Positions 16,701 through 23,720 of a stretch of 30,502 nt of DNA are shown one piece after another. A program made the position numbers and the translations under genes. The notes beneath the pieces are model-generated. The model was given only the letters and a program-made list of their open reading frames with translations, did not search any database and was not told the DNA's origin. The stretch spans positions 1 to 30,502 of the forward strand of contig CABUDI010000022.1 in assembly GCA_902490305.1 (NCBI GenBank). Direction: 5' to 3'. Position 1 is the first letter of the stretch, and each line of letters opens with the position of its first letter. Source of the DNA: an uncultured Collinsella sp. GTDB taxonomy: Bacteria; Actinomycetota; Coriobacteriia; Coriobacteriales; Coriobacteriaceae.

Positions 16701-18480
16701 AGCGACGAGTCTTAAAGCCCACGCGGTCGATGGCGCAGATGCGGTCGAACTCTTCCTCGTTGAGCAGCGGGCGCTCCAGGCGCACCAGCTGGCAAGCGGC
16801 GCGGGAGTCCTCGAGCAGGTTACCGTGATTGCCCAGGTAGAGCGTGGTCGAGGTGACCATATGCTCGCGCAGGGCATCGATCGGCGGGTTCGTGACCTGT
16901 GCGAACAGCTGATAGAAGTAGTCGTAGAACGAGCGCGTCTTCTTTGACAGGCAGGCCAGCGGCGCATCGATGCCCATCGAGGCGAGCGGCGCCTTGCCCT
17001 GCTGGGCCATGGGACGCACGACCTCGTCGACGTCATCCCAGTGGTAGCCGAGCTTGGCCATGCGCACGGCGGCGGGCACCTCGGCATCCTCGGCGGGCGC
17101 GGGCGCGGCGGGCTCATCGAGCGCGTCGACGGTCAGCGTCTCCTCGGCAATCCAATCACGGTAGGGCTTTTCCTTGGCGTAACGGGCGCGCAGCTCGTCG
17201 TTGTAGATCACGCGGCCGCGGGCAAAGTCGACCTCGAGCATCTGACCCGGTCCCAGACAGCCGCTCGTCAGGATGTTCTCGGGGCGCACCTCGATGGTGC
17301 CCACCTCGCTTGCCAGCATAAAGCGGCCGTCGCGCGTCACGTAGTAGCGAGCCGGGCGCAGGCCGTTACGGTCGAGGGCGGCGCCCAGGGTACGGCCGTC
17401 GGTAAAGGCGATAGCGGCAGGACCGTCCCACGGCTCCATGAGCATGGACTGGTAGGCGTCGTAGGCGCGGCGCTCCTCGCTCAGGCTATCGTTGTGGTCC
17501 CACGGCTCGGGCAGCAGCATGGACGCGGCACGCGTGAGCGGGCGACCGTTCATGACCAAAAACTCAAGCACGTTGTCCAGAATCGCGGAGTCGGAACCCT
17601 CGCGGTTGATGATGGGCATCACGCGCTCAAGATCGTGCTGCAGCACGGGGCTGTACAGGTTGGGTTCGCGGGCGCGAATCCAGTTGACGTTGCCCTTGAG
17701 GGTATTGATCTCGCCGTTATGGATGATAAAGCGGTTGGGGTGCGCACGCTCCCAGCTGGGCGTGGTGTTGGTGGAGTAGCGCGAGTGGACGAGCGCCACG
17801 GCCGTTTTGACGGCGGCGTCGTTGAGGTCGATGAAGAAGCGGCGCATCTGCGTGGCCACAAGCATGCCCTTGTACACGATGGTGCGCGAGCTCATGGAGC
17901 ACACATAGAAGATCTTGTCGCGCAGGGCAAACTCGGCGTCGGCCTTCTTTTCGATGGTGCGGCGGCACACGTACAGGCGACGCTCGAAGGCATCGCCGGC
18001 GGGTGTGTCGTCGGGGCGGCCCAGGAAGGCCTGCAAGATGGTGGGCATGCAGGCGCGGGCCGTCTCGCCCAGGTCGTGCGGGTCGACGGGCACCTCGCGC
18101 CAAAAGAGCAGCGGCACGCCGGCCTCGGCGCAGCCCTCCTCAAATACGCGACGGGCATCCTCTACGCCTTTGTCGTCCTGCGGGAAAAACAGCATGGCCA
18201 CGCCATAGTCGCCCTCTGCCGGCAGAATCTGGCCGCACTTTTGAGCCTCTTTGCGAAAAAAGTGATGCGGAACCTGGAACAGGATACCGGCACCGTCGCC
18301 GGTGTTCTTCTCGAGTCCCGTGCCGCCGCGGTGCTCCAAGTTGACCAGAATGGACAGCGCGTCGTCCAGAATCTGGTGATGGCGCTCGCCGTTGATATCG
18401 GCAAGCGCGCCGATGCCACATGCATCGTGGTCGAATTCGGGGCGATAAAGGCCCTGCTGCTGAGCGGAATCTGCCTGCAT
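13780..18480 (-). CDS. gltB: Glutamate synthase large (alpha) subunit
   Basis: Converts glutamine plus 2-oxoglutarate to two glutamates; 1566 aa. The class II glutamine amidotransferase domain (about 1-420) has its presumed nucleophile at Cys21 in DHDACGIG, after a short leader to be removed. The central and FMN-binding synthase domains follow, with a 3Fe-4S motif CLMQRDCQQDTCPAG near residue 1135. The C-terminal GXGXG beta-helix domain covers about 1250-1500. The last 25 residues are an Ala/Gly-rich tail that is not part of the usual fold. The ATG is preceded by GGGGAGGA. It is the first gene of gltBD, divergent from mntH across a palindrome array. No nitrogen-regulatory site was recognised. 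Confidence 0.97.
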   Translation of the reverse strand: MQADSAQQQGLYRPEFDHDACGIGALADINGERHHQILDDALSILVNLEHRGGTGLEKNTGDGAGILFQVPHHFFRKEAQKCGQILPAEGDYGVAMLFFPQDDKGVEDARRVFEEGCAEAGVPLLFWREVPVDPHDLGETARACMPTILQAFLGRPDDTPAGDAFERRLYVCRRTIEKKADAEFALRDKIFYVCSMSSRTIVYKGMLVATQMRRFFIDLNDAAVKTAVALVHSRYSTNTTPSWERAHPNRFIIHNGEINTLKGNVNWIRAREPNLYSPVLQHDLERVMPIINREGSDSAILDNVLEFLVMNGRPLTRAASMLLPEPWDHNDSLSEERRAYDAYQSMLMEPWDGPAAIAFTDGRTLGAALDRNGLRPARYYVTRDGRFMLASEVGTIEVRPENILTSGCLGPGQMLEVDFARGRVIYNDELRARYAKEKPYRDWIAEETLTVDALDEPAAPAPAEDAEVPAAVRMAKLGYHWDDVDEVVRPMAQQGKAPLASMGIDAPLACLSKKTRSFYDYFYQLFAQVTNPPIDALREHMVTSTTLYLGNHGNLLEDSRAACQLVRLERPLLNEEEFDRICAIDRVGFKTRRFRAVYRRDAGEGALQAALKQLAEDVEAAVRDGVNIVVLSDRAGAGEVPVPSLLAVGCVHNHLIRAGVRTFADIVVECGDAVSPHDFAALVGYSASGIYPYNAHACIRDLAARGDLDVTAEQGIANYNKAATAGIVSIMSKMGISTVQSYHSAQIFEAVGFTPEFANAYFAGTVSRVGGMGVEDVEREQNERYDAALAILKSPAPEQLPTLGLTKWRPLGGEDHLIDPQTVYLLQTACREDSYDTFKEYSARLHRTGRAVRLRDLLDFNANGRTPVSLDEVEPALNIVRRFNTGAMSYGSISKEAHECMAIAMNRLHGRSNSGEGGEDPRRETPLANGDSKNSAIKQVASARFGVTSRYLCSAFEIQIKMAQGAKPGEGGHLPGKKVYPWIAEVRQSTPGIGLISPPPHHDIYSIEDLAELIFDLKNANPGARVSVKLVSEAGVGTIATGVAKGAADKILISGHNGGSGAAARDSIWHAGLPLELGLAEAQQTLLQNGLRSRVVLEADGKLMDGTDVAVACLLGAEEFGFATMPLISMGCLMQRDCQQDTCPAGIATQNCRLRRGFRGKPEHVEHFMLFVAEQLREVMASLGFRTVDEMVGHPECLRQIEVPGNRKANLLDLSPVLASATCEFGAHIPGADGRHFLPQMAADSELDKTLDSTLFVPYTADARAHLRPIRFRADIANVNRCVGTILGNAVTKAHPEGLPAGSITIDCDGSAGQSFGAFLPRGVTLNVCGDANDYFGKGLSGGEVSVRPNPRATYKFDENIIVGNVAFFGATSGRGFINGLAGQRFGVRNSGATVVVEGCGNHGCEYMTGGLALILGEVGQNFAAGMTGGVAYVYDQYGTLDARVNHESVELKAPTAGELAQIRELIQEHVDATQSPRGIKLLYSFDSMSKHFVKVIPTEYERVLAIVAAGEAAGKSHAQAEELAFDIVTGRADAADVDRFDVAGGAVAGAATAAASSVASTKKEA

Positions 18481-18663
18481 CGCGATCCTCCCCTAGATAT
18501 TAGACAGTCAGTTGAATAGGCATACTAGGAGCATCGCCGGCCCGTTGTGTTTCTCACCCGTTTCGAAACAATCGCGTAACGCACGCCCTACGAGTGGACA
18601 CCGCCGACCTCAAGGGCGACAACATAGGCCCCAAGTTCGGCCTGCAAACTCACCTCTTCAAAC

Positions 18664-18720
18664 ATCTCAATCTGTAACAGTAAGACCCAATTTCGACGAC
18701 TAACTGTTACAGATTGAGAT
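18664..18720. repeat. 57-bp palindromic element, copy 8
   Basis: Left arm ATCTCAATCTGTAACA, right arm TGTTACAGATTGAGAT: all 16 pairs are intact, although two positions differ from the commonest arm sequence, so both changes are matched in the opposite arm. Confidence 0.94.
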
Positions 18721-18743
18721 GTTTTCGAGAGACGGTTCCGAAT

Positions 18744-18800
18744 GTCTCAATCTGTAACATGAAGGGCCGGTTTTGGCGGTCAGCTGTTACAGATCGAGAT
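18744..18800. repeat. 57-bp palindromic element, copy 9
   Basis: Left arm GTCTCAATCTGTAACA, right arm TGTTACAGATCGAGAT. Starts 80 bases after the previous copy. Confidence 0.92.
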
Positions 18801-18823
18801 TTTCCATAGGACCATTTCTTCCT

Positions 18824-18880
18824 GTCTTGATCTGTAACACCTAGACCCAATTTCCATCCCTAGTTGTTACAGATCAAGAC
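18824..18880. repeat. 57-bp palindromic element, copy 10
   Basis: Left arm GTCTTGATCTGTAACA, right arm TGTTACAGATCAAGAC: a C-to-T change in the left arm is matched by G-to-A in the right arm, keeping all 16 pairs. Starts 80 bases after the previous copy. Confidence 0.94.
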
Positions 18881-18926
18881 ATTTCGGCAACTCCTTTCCC
18901 CATCCTATTCAAATACAACAATTTTG

Positions 18927-18953
18927 TTAGTCTCGGTTAACCTTTAAGCCTAA
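18927..18953 (+). promoter_or_regulatory. Possible DtxR/MntR-like dyad upstream of mntH
   Basis: TTAG at the left and CTAA at the right flank a perfect GGTTAACC centre, 49 bases before the mntH start. The parts recall DtxR-family operators, but spacing to the two sides is unequal (4 and 7 bases). Low confidence. Confidence 0.28.
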
Positions 18954-19001
18954 AACGGGTACCCTTTACGGCGTCAAACAAACGGCACGCAGGAGTGCAC
19001 C

Positions 19002-20258
19002 ATGCTCAACCATCTCAAACAACACTTTGGTTCCCGGCGCACCGGTGGTCACGGAGGCCTAGACATTGCGCGGCATATCGGCCCCGGGTTGCTCGTCACC
19101 GTCGGCTTTATCGACCCGGGCAACTGGGCCTCCAATATGGCCGCGGGCTCGCAGTTTGGCTACGCGCTGCTGTGGATCGTCACGCTGTCCACGATCATGC
19201 TCATCGTGCTGCAGCACAACGCGGCGCACCTGGGCATCGCCACGGGCATGTGTCTTGCCGAGGCCACGACGCGCCACCTACCCCGCCTCGTCGGGCGTGC
19301 GATACTCGGCAGCGCGTATCTAGCCACGGTCGCCACCGCCATGGCCGAAGTCCTGGGCGGTGCGATCGCGCTTCAAATGCTCTTTGGCCTGCCCGTACGC
19401 GCCGGCTGCATCATCGTGGCGGCGGCATCGATTGCCATGCTCATGACAAGCTCCTACAAACGCGCCGAGCGATGGATCATCGCCTTCGTAGGCGTGGTAG
19501 GACTTTCGTTTTTAGCCGAGCTTGCACTAGTCAAGGTCGACTGGCCGCAAGCCGCCGCAAGCTGGATCACACCCTGTATGCCCACCGGCTCGGCCGCGAT
19601 TATCGTAAGTGTCCTAGGAGCGGTCGTTATGCCCCACAACCTCTTCCTGCACTCCGAGGTCATCCAATCCATGCACTTTGAAGGCCAAGGCGAGCAGGTT
19701 ATCGAAGAACGTCTGCGCTACGAGCTCTTCGACACGCTCTTTTCGATGGGCGTGGGCTGGGCAATCAACTCGGCCATGGTCATCCTGGCCGCAACGACCT
19801 TCTTTGCGCACGGCATGGTCGTAGACGACCTCGCCGTCGCAGCGGCCACGCTCTCCCCCATTCTGGGCCCGGCAAGCTCGACCATCTTTGCGGTGGCACT
19901 GCTGTTTGCGGGACTATCGAGTAGTGTGACGGCGGGCATGGCGGCGGGCACCATCACCGCGGGCATGTTCGACGAGGAATACGACATCCACGACCGACAT
20001 TCCTCGATCGGGGTGGCGGCCTGCTTCGTCGGCGCAGTGGCGGCGTGCTTGGTCGTCCCGAATCCTTTTGAGGGTCTCATTTGGAGTCAGGCGCTGCTGT
20101 CGCTTCAGCTGCCAATTACGGTCTTTGTGCTCATACGACTCACCAGTTCGCCCCGCGTCATGGGCAAATACACCAACTCGCGCCCGCTCAACGCGCTGCT
20201 CGTAGGAATCGGCGTCATCGTGACGATTCTCGACATCGTGCTGCTAACGGGGATGTAA
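19002..20258 (+). CDS. mntH: Nramp-family Mn2+/Fe2+ proton symporter
   Basis: Integral membrane importer of divalent manganese or iron, 418 aa with about eleven hydrophobic segments. The metal-binding motif of TM1 is DPGN at 38-41 (GFIDPGNWASN), and TM6 carries the family's MPHNLFLHS with Met210 and His212. Both are complete, so transport of Mn2+ or Fe2+ rather than Mg2+ or Al3+ is expected. GCAGGAG precedes the ATG. The gene stands alone, divergent from gltB; a possible metal-regulator dyad is upstream. A truncated 57-bp element and a minus-strand terminator lie beyond its stop codon. Confidence 0.95.
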   Translation: MLNHLKQHFGSRRTGGHGGLDIARHIGPGLLVTVGFIDPGNWASNMAAGSQFGYALLWIVTLSTIMLIVLQHNAAHLGIATGMCLAEATTRHLPRLVGRAILGSAYLATVATAMAEVLGGAIALQMLFGLPVRAGCIIVAAASIAMLMTSSYKRAERWIIAFVGVVGLSFLAELALVKVDWPQAAASWITPCMPTGSAAIIVSVLGAVVMPHNLFLHSEVIQSMHFEGQGEQVIEERLRYELFDTLFSMGVGWAINSAMVILAATTFFAHGMVVDDLAVAAATLSPILGPASSTIFAVALLFAGLSSSVTAGMAAGTITAGMFDEEYDIHDRHSSIGVAACFVGAVAACLVVPNPFEGLIWSQALLSLQLPITVFVLIRLTSSPRVMGKYTNSRPLNALLVGIGVIVTILDIVLLTGM

Positions 20259-20288
20259 TTGGGATGGCGTAACTGTCCAGATATAACG

Positions 20289-20330
20289 TCTCAATCTGTA
20301 ACACGTGAGACCGTTTTAAACCGTCAGATA
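20289..20330. repeat. Truncated 57-bp palindromic element
   Basis: The left arm GTCTCAATCTGTAACA is intact at 20289-20304 and the centre is recognisable, but the right arm is missing: the sequence runs directly into the rubredoxin terminator at 20331. Confidence 0.8.
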
Positions 20331-20371
20331 AATCAAAAGGGTCCCGGCCGAGAATTCGACCGGGGCCCTTG
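20331..20371 (-). terminator. Intrinsic terminator of the rubredoxin transcript
   Basis: AAGGGTCCCGGCCG pairs with CGACCGGGGCCCTT with two mismatches around GAATT. On the minus strand it is followed by a short T-rich tract. It lies 40 bases past the rubredoxin stop codon. Confidence 0.8.
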
Positions 20372-20410
20372 GACAGAGCTATATGTTGTTGCAAGTCGTG
20401 TGTCTACGAG

Positions 20411-20554
20411 CTACTCCTCGACAAGCTCAAACTCATCGGGGCCGACGCCGCAGACCGGGCACACGTAGTCCTCGGGCAGCTCGGGCGTGTCGACCTCAAC
20501 CTCGTAACCGCAAACGGTGCACACAAACTTATACGTCTTCTTTTCCTCAGCCAT
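20411..20554 (-). CDS. Rubredoxin (47 aa)
   Basis: Small one-electron carrier with a single Fe(Cys)4 site: Cys12 and Cys15 in CTVCGY, Cys32 and Cys35 in CPVCGVG, and a family-typical acidic C terminus (PDEFELVEE). It is slightly shorter than classical 52-54 residue rubredoxins. AGAGGAG precedes the ATG at 20554. It lies 88 bases downstream of a flavin reductase of the Hrb type, its likely electron donor. A candidate promoter of its own is at 20598-20625. Confidence 0.93.
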   Translation of the reverse strand: MAEEKKTYKFVCTVCGYEVEVDTPELPEDYVCPVCGVGPDEFELVEE

Positions 20555-20597
20555 GATGTTCTCCTCTCGAACGTGACTGCTGGTGTACTTACTTATT

Positions 20598-20625
20598 AGT
20601 ATATATTCTCAATAGTATAATGCAA
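20598..20625 (-). promoter_or_regulatory. Candidate sigma-A-type promoter for rubredoxin
   Basis: On the minus strand TTGCAT (20625-20620) and TATACT (20603-20598) are separated by 16 bases in an AT-rich patch, unusual in this GC-rich window, 43 bases before the rubredoxin start. Confidence 0.6.
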
Positions 20626-20642
20626 GTATTTTTAGAACATTT

Positions 20643-21146
20643 CTAGCCTTGATACGACGAGGCTTTGGGCGGCGTCTTGCCCTTTAGCACCTTGTGATAG
20701 TAGTCGTACGTCAGCGGCGTCTCGTCGCTCAGGCGCTCGGCATCCTCGACCTCGCCAATAAACAGCAGATGCGTGCCCACATCCACAGTGTCGATCAAAC
20801 GGCAGCTAAACAGGGCCGCCGCGTGCTCGGGCACATAGGGCATGCCCAGAGCCGTCTCGCGGGTCTCGTATTTGGCAAACTTGTCATAATCGCTGCTGGT
20901 GCGGAACCCAAAGTTACCGATGTAGAGCATGTCGGCCGTCTGATCGATCACGGTCAGCGCGAACGCTTTGGCCGATGCGATGACGCCCGAGGTGACATTG
21001 TCCTTGTTCACGGCAACCGAAATACGCGGCGGCATGGACGTCACCTGCACCGCAGTGTTGATGACGCAGCCGGCGCGCAGCCCGTCTGCCGCAGCGCTCA
21101 CCACGTACAGACCGCTCGGCATGGTAAAGAACGCAGTTTTGTCCAT
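20643..21146 (-). CDS. Flavin reductase family protein (Hrb/flavoredoxin-like)
   Basis: A 167-aa FMN-binding protein of the split-barrel flavin reductase family. The N terminus (AFFTMPSGLYVVSAA, then GCVINTAVQVTS and ISVAVNKDN) matches the flavin domain of clostridial high-molecular-weight rubredoxin, an NADH:rubredoxin or flavodiiron-protein reductase. There the rubredoxin is fused at the C terminus; here it is a separate gene just downstream. I chose the ATG at 21146, preceded by GGGGAG, rather than the much longer open frame that would run through a terminator and a hairpin repeat. Likely role: feeding electrons to rubredoxin for oxygen or peroxide reduction. Partner flavodiiron protein is not in the window. 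Confidence 0.88.
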   Translation of the reverse strand: MDKTAFFTMPSGLYVVSAAADGLRAGCVINTAVQVTSMPPRISVAVNKDNVTSGVIASAKAFALTVIDQTADMLYIGNFGFRTSSDYDKFAKYETRETALGMPYVPEHAAALFSCRLIDTVDVGTHLLFIGEVEDAERLSDETPLTYDYYHKVLKGKTPPKASSYQG

Positions 21147-21197
21147 AACGATCACTCCCCTAGCTCGGGTTGGAACCTCATGAATGTATGTACCCAC

Positions 21198-21231
21198 AAA
21201 AAAGGCGGCACCCATAACGGACGCCGCCTTT
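21198..21231 (-). terminator. Intrinsic terminator of the TPR-smpB transcript
   Basis: AAAGGCGGC (21201-21209) pairs with GCCGCCTTT (21223-21231); on the minus strand the stem is followed by six T. It lies about 120 bases beyond smpB and upstream of the flavin reductase gene. Confidence 0.88.
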
Positions 21232-21274
21232 GAGACATATGTGTCAGAACAGTAAGAAAGATAAGACGCCCGCA

Positions 21275-21339
21275 GTTGCGGTGAAATAGGGACTGAATAG
21301 CCCCTCAAACAGGCAAAACAGTCCGTATCTCACCGCAAC
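21275..21339. repeat. 65-bp hairpin element, copy 2
   Basis: Arms at 21275-21295 and 21319-21339 pair with two mismatches. It is exactly as long as the copy at 7022-7086 and shares the GTTGCGGTGAAATAG arm. It sits between the smpB stop codon and the terminator, so it should be transcribed as 3' untranslated RNA. Confidence 0.85.
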
Positions 21340-21352
21340 TTATATAGAGCGC

Positions 21353-21823
21353 CTACCGGTTGCGTTCCTTGAGGGCGCGGTCGATCTCGCGTTGGACATC
21401 ACGCTTGGCCATGTCCTCGCGCTTGTCGTAGAGCTTCTTGCCGCGACCCAGACCCAGCAGCAGCTTTACGCGGCCGTCGGTATTAAAGTAGAGCTCCAAC
21501 GGAACCAGCGCATAACCACGGTTGCGAAGTTTGCCGTCAAGAAAGTCGATCTCCTTGCGGTGCAGCAGCAGACGACGCCGACGGTCGGGATCGCGATTCC
21601 ACACGCCACCATGGCTATAAGGGTGGATATGCAGTCCGACGAGCCAGCACTCGCCGCCACGAATCAGCGCAAAAGTGTCAGTGATCTGACAGGCGCGCTC
21701 GCGAATCGACTTGACCTCGGTGCCGCTCAGCTCAATACCGCACTCAAACGTCTCATCGATAAAGTACTCGTGATGTGCCGAGCGATTCTTGGAAATGAGT
21801 TTGCGCTCGCGCTTACTGGGCAT
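21353..21823 (-). CDS. smpB: SsrA-binding protein SmpB
   Basis: Binds tmRNA and is required for rescue of stalled ribosomes by trans-translation. 156 aa, normal length, with the family motifs NRSAHHEYFI, GIELSGTEVKSIR, HIHPYSHG and a basic C-terminal tail RGKKLYDKRED...KRDVQREIDRALK that enters the mRNA channel. The ATG at 21823 has a perfect AAGGAGG 6 bases upstream; the longer frame beginning at 21964 lies within the preceding gene. It overlaps the end of the TPR-like gene by 11 bases, indicating coupling. No tmRNA gene is seen in the window. Confidence 0.97.
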   Translation of the reverse strand: MPSKRERKLISKNRSAHHEYFIDETFECGIELSGTEVKSIRERACQITDTFALIRGGECWLVGLHIHPYSHGGVWNRDPDRRRRLLLHRKEIDFLDGKLRNRGYALVPLELYFNTDGRVKLLLGLGRGKKLYDKREDMAKRDVQREIDRALKERNR

Positions 21824-22730
21824 CGCCGGCCTCCTTGGCGCCATCGGCGTTTGAGCCCGCAGCCTCACGCTTTGCCTTGCGCTCGGCATTGAGCTCGGCA
21901 TCGCTCTCGCGCACCAGTTTGATAATCGCCGCGCAGGCCTCCTCGCCCACCAAGTCGCGAGCACGCACCGTCAGGCGCGTCGCCTCCTGCTTGTCGCCGT
22001 CGCTTGCAGCATCGGTCGCGCACATAATCAGGCAGATGGCAATCTCGGCCGAAGGCGAGGTCGGCACGCCTTGCAGGGCCAGTTCACCCATCACGTGGTC
22101 GTCGCTCTCATCAGCGGCATCCGGATAGGTGGTATGGATCTTGTTGAGCAGGCGCGTCGTATGCGCATCGTTGGGCGCCAGGCGCAGCGCCAGACGCGCG
22201 CAGCCCACGGCAGCCGAAACGTTCTCGGTCTCGGGCTCCAAGAAGTACTGACCTAGATTGGCGTAAGCGCGGGCGGCGCACTTGCCATCGCTTGCACGCT
22301 CCAGCACCGAGAACGAGAGCGATGCCCATTCCTGCTTGTCCTCGAGTGCGCGGAACAGCTCGGCCAAATCCAAGCGATAGTTGCAGTTCATGGGGTCCCA
22401 ACGCACAGCCTGCATCAGGGCATTACGAGCGCTCACATAATCCTGCTGGCGAATGTAGGCAAACGCCATGTCAGAGTACAGGCGGTCAAACGGCACCTCG
22501 ACCTGCACGAGCTCGCGCGGATCCTTCTCCACGCGGCGATAGGCCAAGCGCTCAAACTTGCTATCGAAGCTAAAGTATTGACGCTTCTCCTCCGTCTTGC
22601 ACTCAGCATCAATATACTCCTCGGCGAGCTCCACCAGACGCTCCAGCAGCGGCGTCGCCGTAGCCAAGTCGCCCTGCGCCAGATAGTTCTCGGCATACGT
22701 GATGTCTTGCAAGCTGATGGGCAGATCCAT
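21813..22730 (-). CDS. TPR-like helical-repeat protein, function unknown
   Basis: A soluble 305-aa protein. Paired helices such as ITYAENYLAQGDLATATPLLERLVELAEEYI, DMAFAYIRQQ and ARNALMQAVRWDPMNCNYRLDLAELFRAL (each cited in part of a longer run) are typical of tetratricopeptide repeats, so protein-protein interaction is likely. No enzyme motif is visible. The ATG at 22730 follows GAGGAG and is preferred over one 17 codons upstream. It overlaps smpB by 11 bases and shares its terminator; a link to ribosome rescue is only suggested by that context. Confidence 0.75.
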   Translation of the reverse strand: MDLPISLQDITYAENYLAQGDLATATPLLERLVELAEEYIDAECKTEEKRQYFSFDSKFERLAYRRVEKDPRELVQVEVPFDRLYSDMAFAYIRQQDYVSARNALMQAVRWDPMNCNYRLDLAELFRALEDKQEWASLSFSVLERASDGKCAARAYANLGQYFLEPETENVSAAVGCARLALRLAPNDAHTTRLLNKIHTTYPDAADESDDHVMGELALQGVPTSPSAEIAICLIMCATDAASDGDKQEATRLTVRARDLVGEEACAAIIKLVRESDAELNAERKAKREAAGSNADGAKEAGDAQ

Positions 22731-22786
22731 GGCTACTCCTCGATCTGAGCGAAACACGGCAGGCGCCGTATATACGGTCAATACAC

Positions 22787-22814
22787 AAAACCCGGGTCTC
22801 TTACGAGGCCCGGG
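22787..22814 (-). terminator. Intrinsic terminator of the tRNA pair
   Basis: CCCGGGTCTC (22791-22800) and GAGGCCCGGG (22805-22814) pair with one mismatch over a TTAC loop; the minus strand continues with TTTTGTGT. It lies 11 bases past tRNA-Glu. Confidence 0.88.
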
Positions 22815-22824
22815 CGTTCAATTT

Positions 22825-22901
22825 TGGTAGCCCGTACCAGATTCGAACTGGTGATCTCCGCCTTGAGAGGGCGGCGTCCTAAACCGCTAGACGAACGGGC
22901 C
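22825..22901 (-). tRNA. tRNA-Glu (anticodon CTC)
   Basis: A full cloverleaf can be drawn. The acceptor arms GGCCCGT/ACGGGCT contain one G-U pair, the anticodon stem is CCGCC/GGCGG with loop CTCTCAA, and the T arm contains GTTCGAATC. Anticodon CTC reads GAG. The 3' CCA is encoded. It lies 17 bases downstream of tRNA-Gln and shares its promoter. Confidence 0.95.
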
Positions 22902-22918
22902 ATATGTAGCAAATGCAA

Positions 22919-22992
22919 TGGCTGGGATGGAGGGAGTCGAACCCCCATTGACGGAACCAGAATCCGCTGTCCTGCCATTAGACGACATCCCA
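22919..22992 (-). tRNA. tRNA-Gln (anticodon CTG)
   Basis: The acceptor arms TGGGATG/CATCCCA, anticodon stem GCGGA/TCCGT with loop TTCTGGT, and T arm with GTTCGACTC form a normal cloverleaf. Anticodon CTG reads CAG. The 3' CCA is encoded. It is the first gene of a two-tRNA transcript. Confidence 0.95.
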
Positions 22993-23036
22993 ATGACTGC
23001 ATCGCTGCGCTCGGCTGTGCCTTTGCGCAAGAAAGA

Positions 23037-23065
23037 AATATACGGGAAGTCTCGCCGTGACGCAA
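23037..23065 (-). promoter_or_regulatory. Promoter of the tRNA-Gln/tRNA-Glu operon
   Basis: On the minus strand TTGCGT (23065-23060) and TATATT (23042-23037) are separated by 17 bases, about 45 bases before the mature tRNA-Gln 5' end. Confidence 0.75.
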
Positions 23066-23268
23066 GCCCCAATTTTGACTTTTTTGAAATTCAGTCAAAT
23101 TGGCCTAATTTAGTCCAACCCGTGAAGGACCTGTGAAGCCGACCGCTGTACACGAGGGGCAAAACGCCGCGAGCGGTAGCCGTCAACCGTTGGCAGATTC
23201 TACCGCGAAAACGATAGCACCAGGCAACACAATCGAAGCATCAATGATCGCGTAGATATCGAGGCGCC

Positions 23269-23679
23269 ATGGACGAAGAGCTTGATTACCTATGGGAGAC
23301 CCTGGGCCTCGAGATCACTGCCGACCTTTGGCCCGAACGGGACAAAATCCATCCCACACTGCGCCCCGCCATCACGGTGATGCAGGCAAAATACCGCCGT
23401 GCATCCTTTTTGATCATGCGGGTGTCATGGCACGCGGGACTCCCCGACCTTAAGCGAATCCAGGCAAGCCTCGTCGAGCTGTCCGGCATGCCGACCGTCA
23501 TATCCGAGGCGCACCTGGAGCAGCGCCAGCGCGAGCGACTGCAACAGCAGCGGATTCCCTTTATCTGCCCCGGCGTTCAGGCATATCTGCCCTTTATGGA
23601 CGAGGAGTACTGGAGCGGCAAGCCCAACAAGCACGTAAAGGTCTACGATCCGCACGAATGGGCACAGCTTGAGGATTAG
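23269..23679 (+). CDS. Small protein of unknown function (136 aa)
   Basis: A soluble 136-aa protein with an N-terminal acidic helix and a conserved-looking centre: RQRERLQQQRIPFICPG followed by VQAYLPFM. That pattern recalls the region before the winged helix of a family of MarR-like regulators (RQRL...IPFIVPGxQLYLPF), which are about twice as long. If so, this is a stand-alone or truncated N-terminal domain without the DNA-binding part. GAGG lies 6 bases before the ATG. It has no co-directional neighbours and ends at a palindrome array. Confidence 0.65.
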   Translation: MDEELDYLWETLGLEITADLWPERDKIHPTLRPAITVMQAKYRRASFLIMRVSWHAGLPDLKRIQASLVELSGMPTVISEAHLEQRQRERLQQQRIPFICPGVQAYLPFMDEEYWSGKPNKHVKVYDPHEWAQLED

Positions 23680-23720
23680 CGCATATGCCCGCCAGCCGGG
23701 ATAGTGCGCATGCCCGCCAA

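Larger units (their letters stand above)
18481..19001. other. Divergent gltB-mntH intergenic region
   Basis: About 520 bases with no gene. It contains three 57-bp palindromes at 80-base period (18664-18880) and, between them and mntH, a possible metal-regulator dyad at 18927-18953. Both divergent promoters must lie here but I could not place them with confidence. Confidence 0.6.

Noticed and set aside
17041..18519. Long plus-strand frames opposite gltB and gltD
   Set aside because: They are antisense to clear glutamate synthase genes with full motif sets and show no protein family features.
21147..21308. N-terminal extension of the flavin reductase
   Set aside because: The added region would read through the smpB terminator and part of the 65-bp hairpin; GGGGAG before the ATG at 21146 gives the family-typical N terminus.
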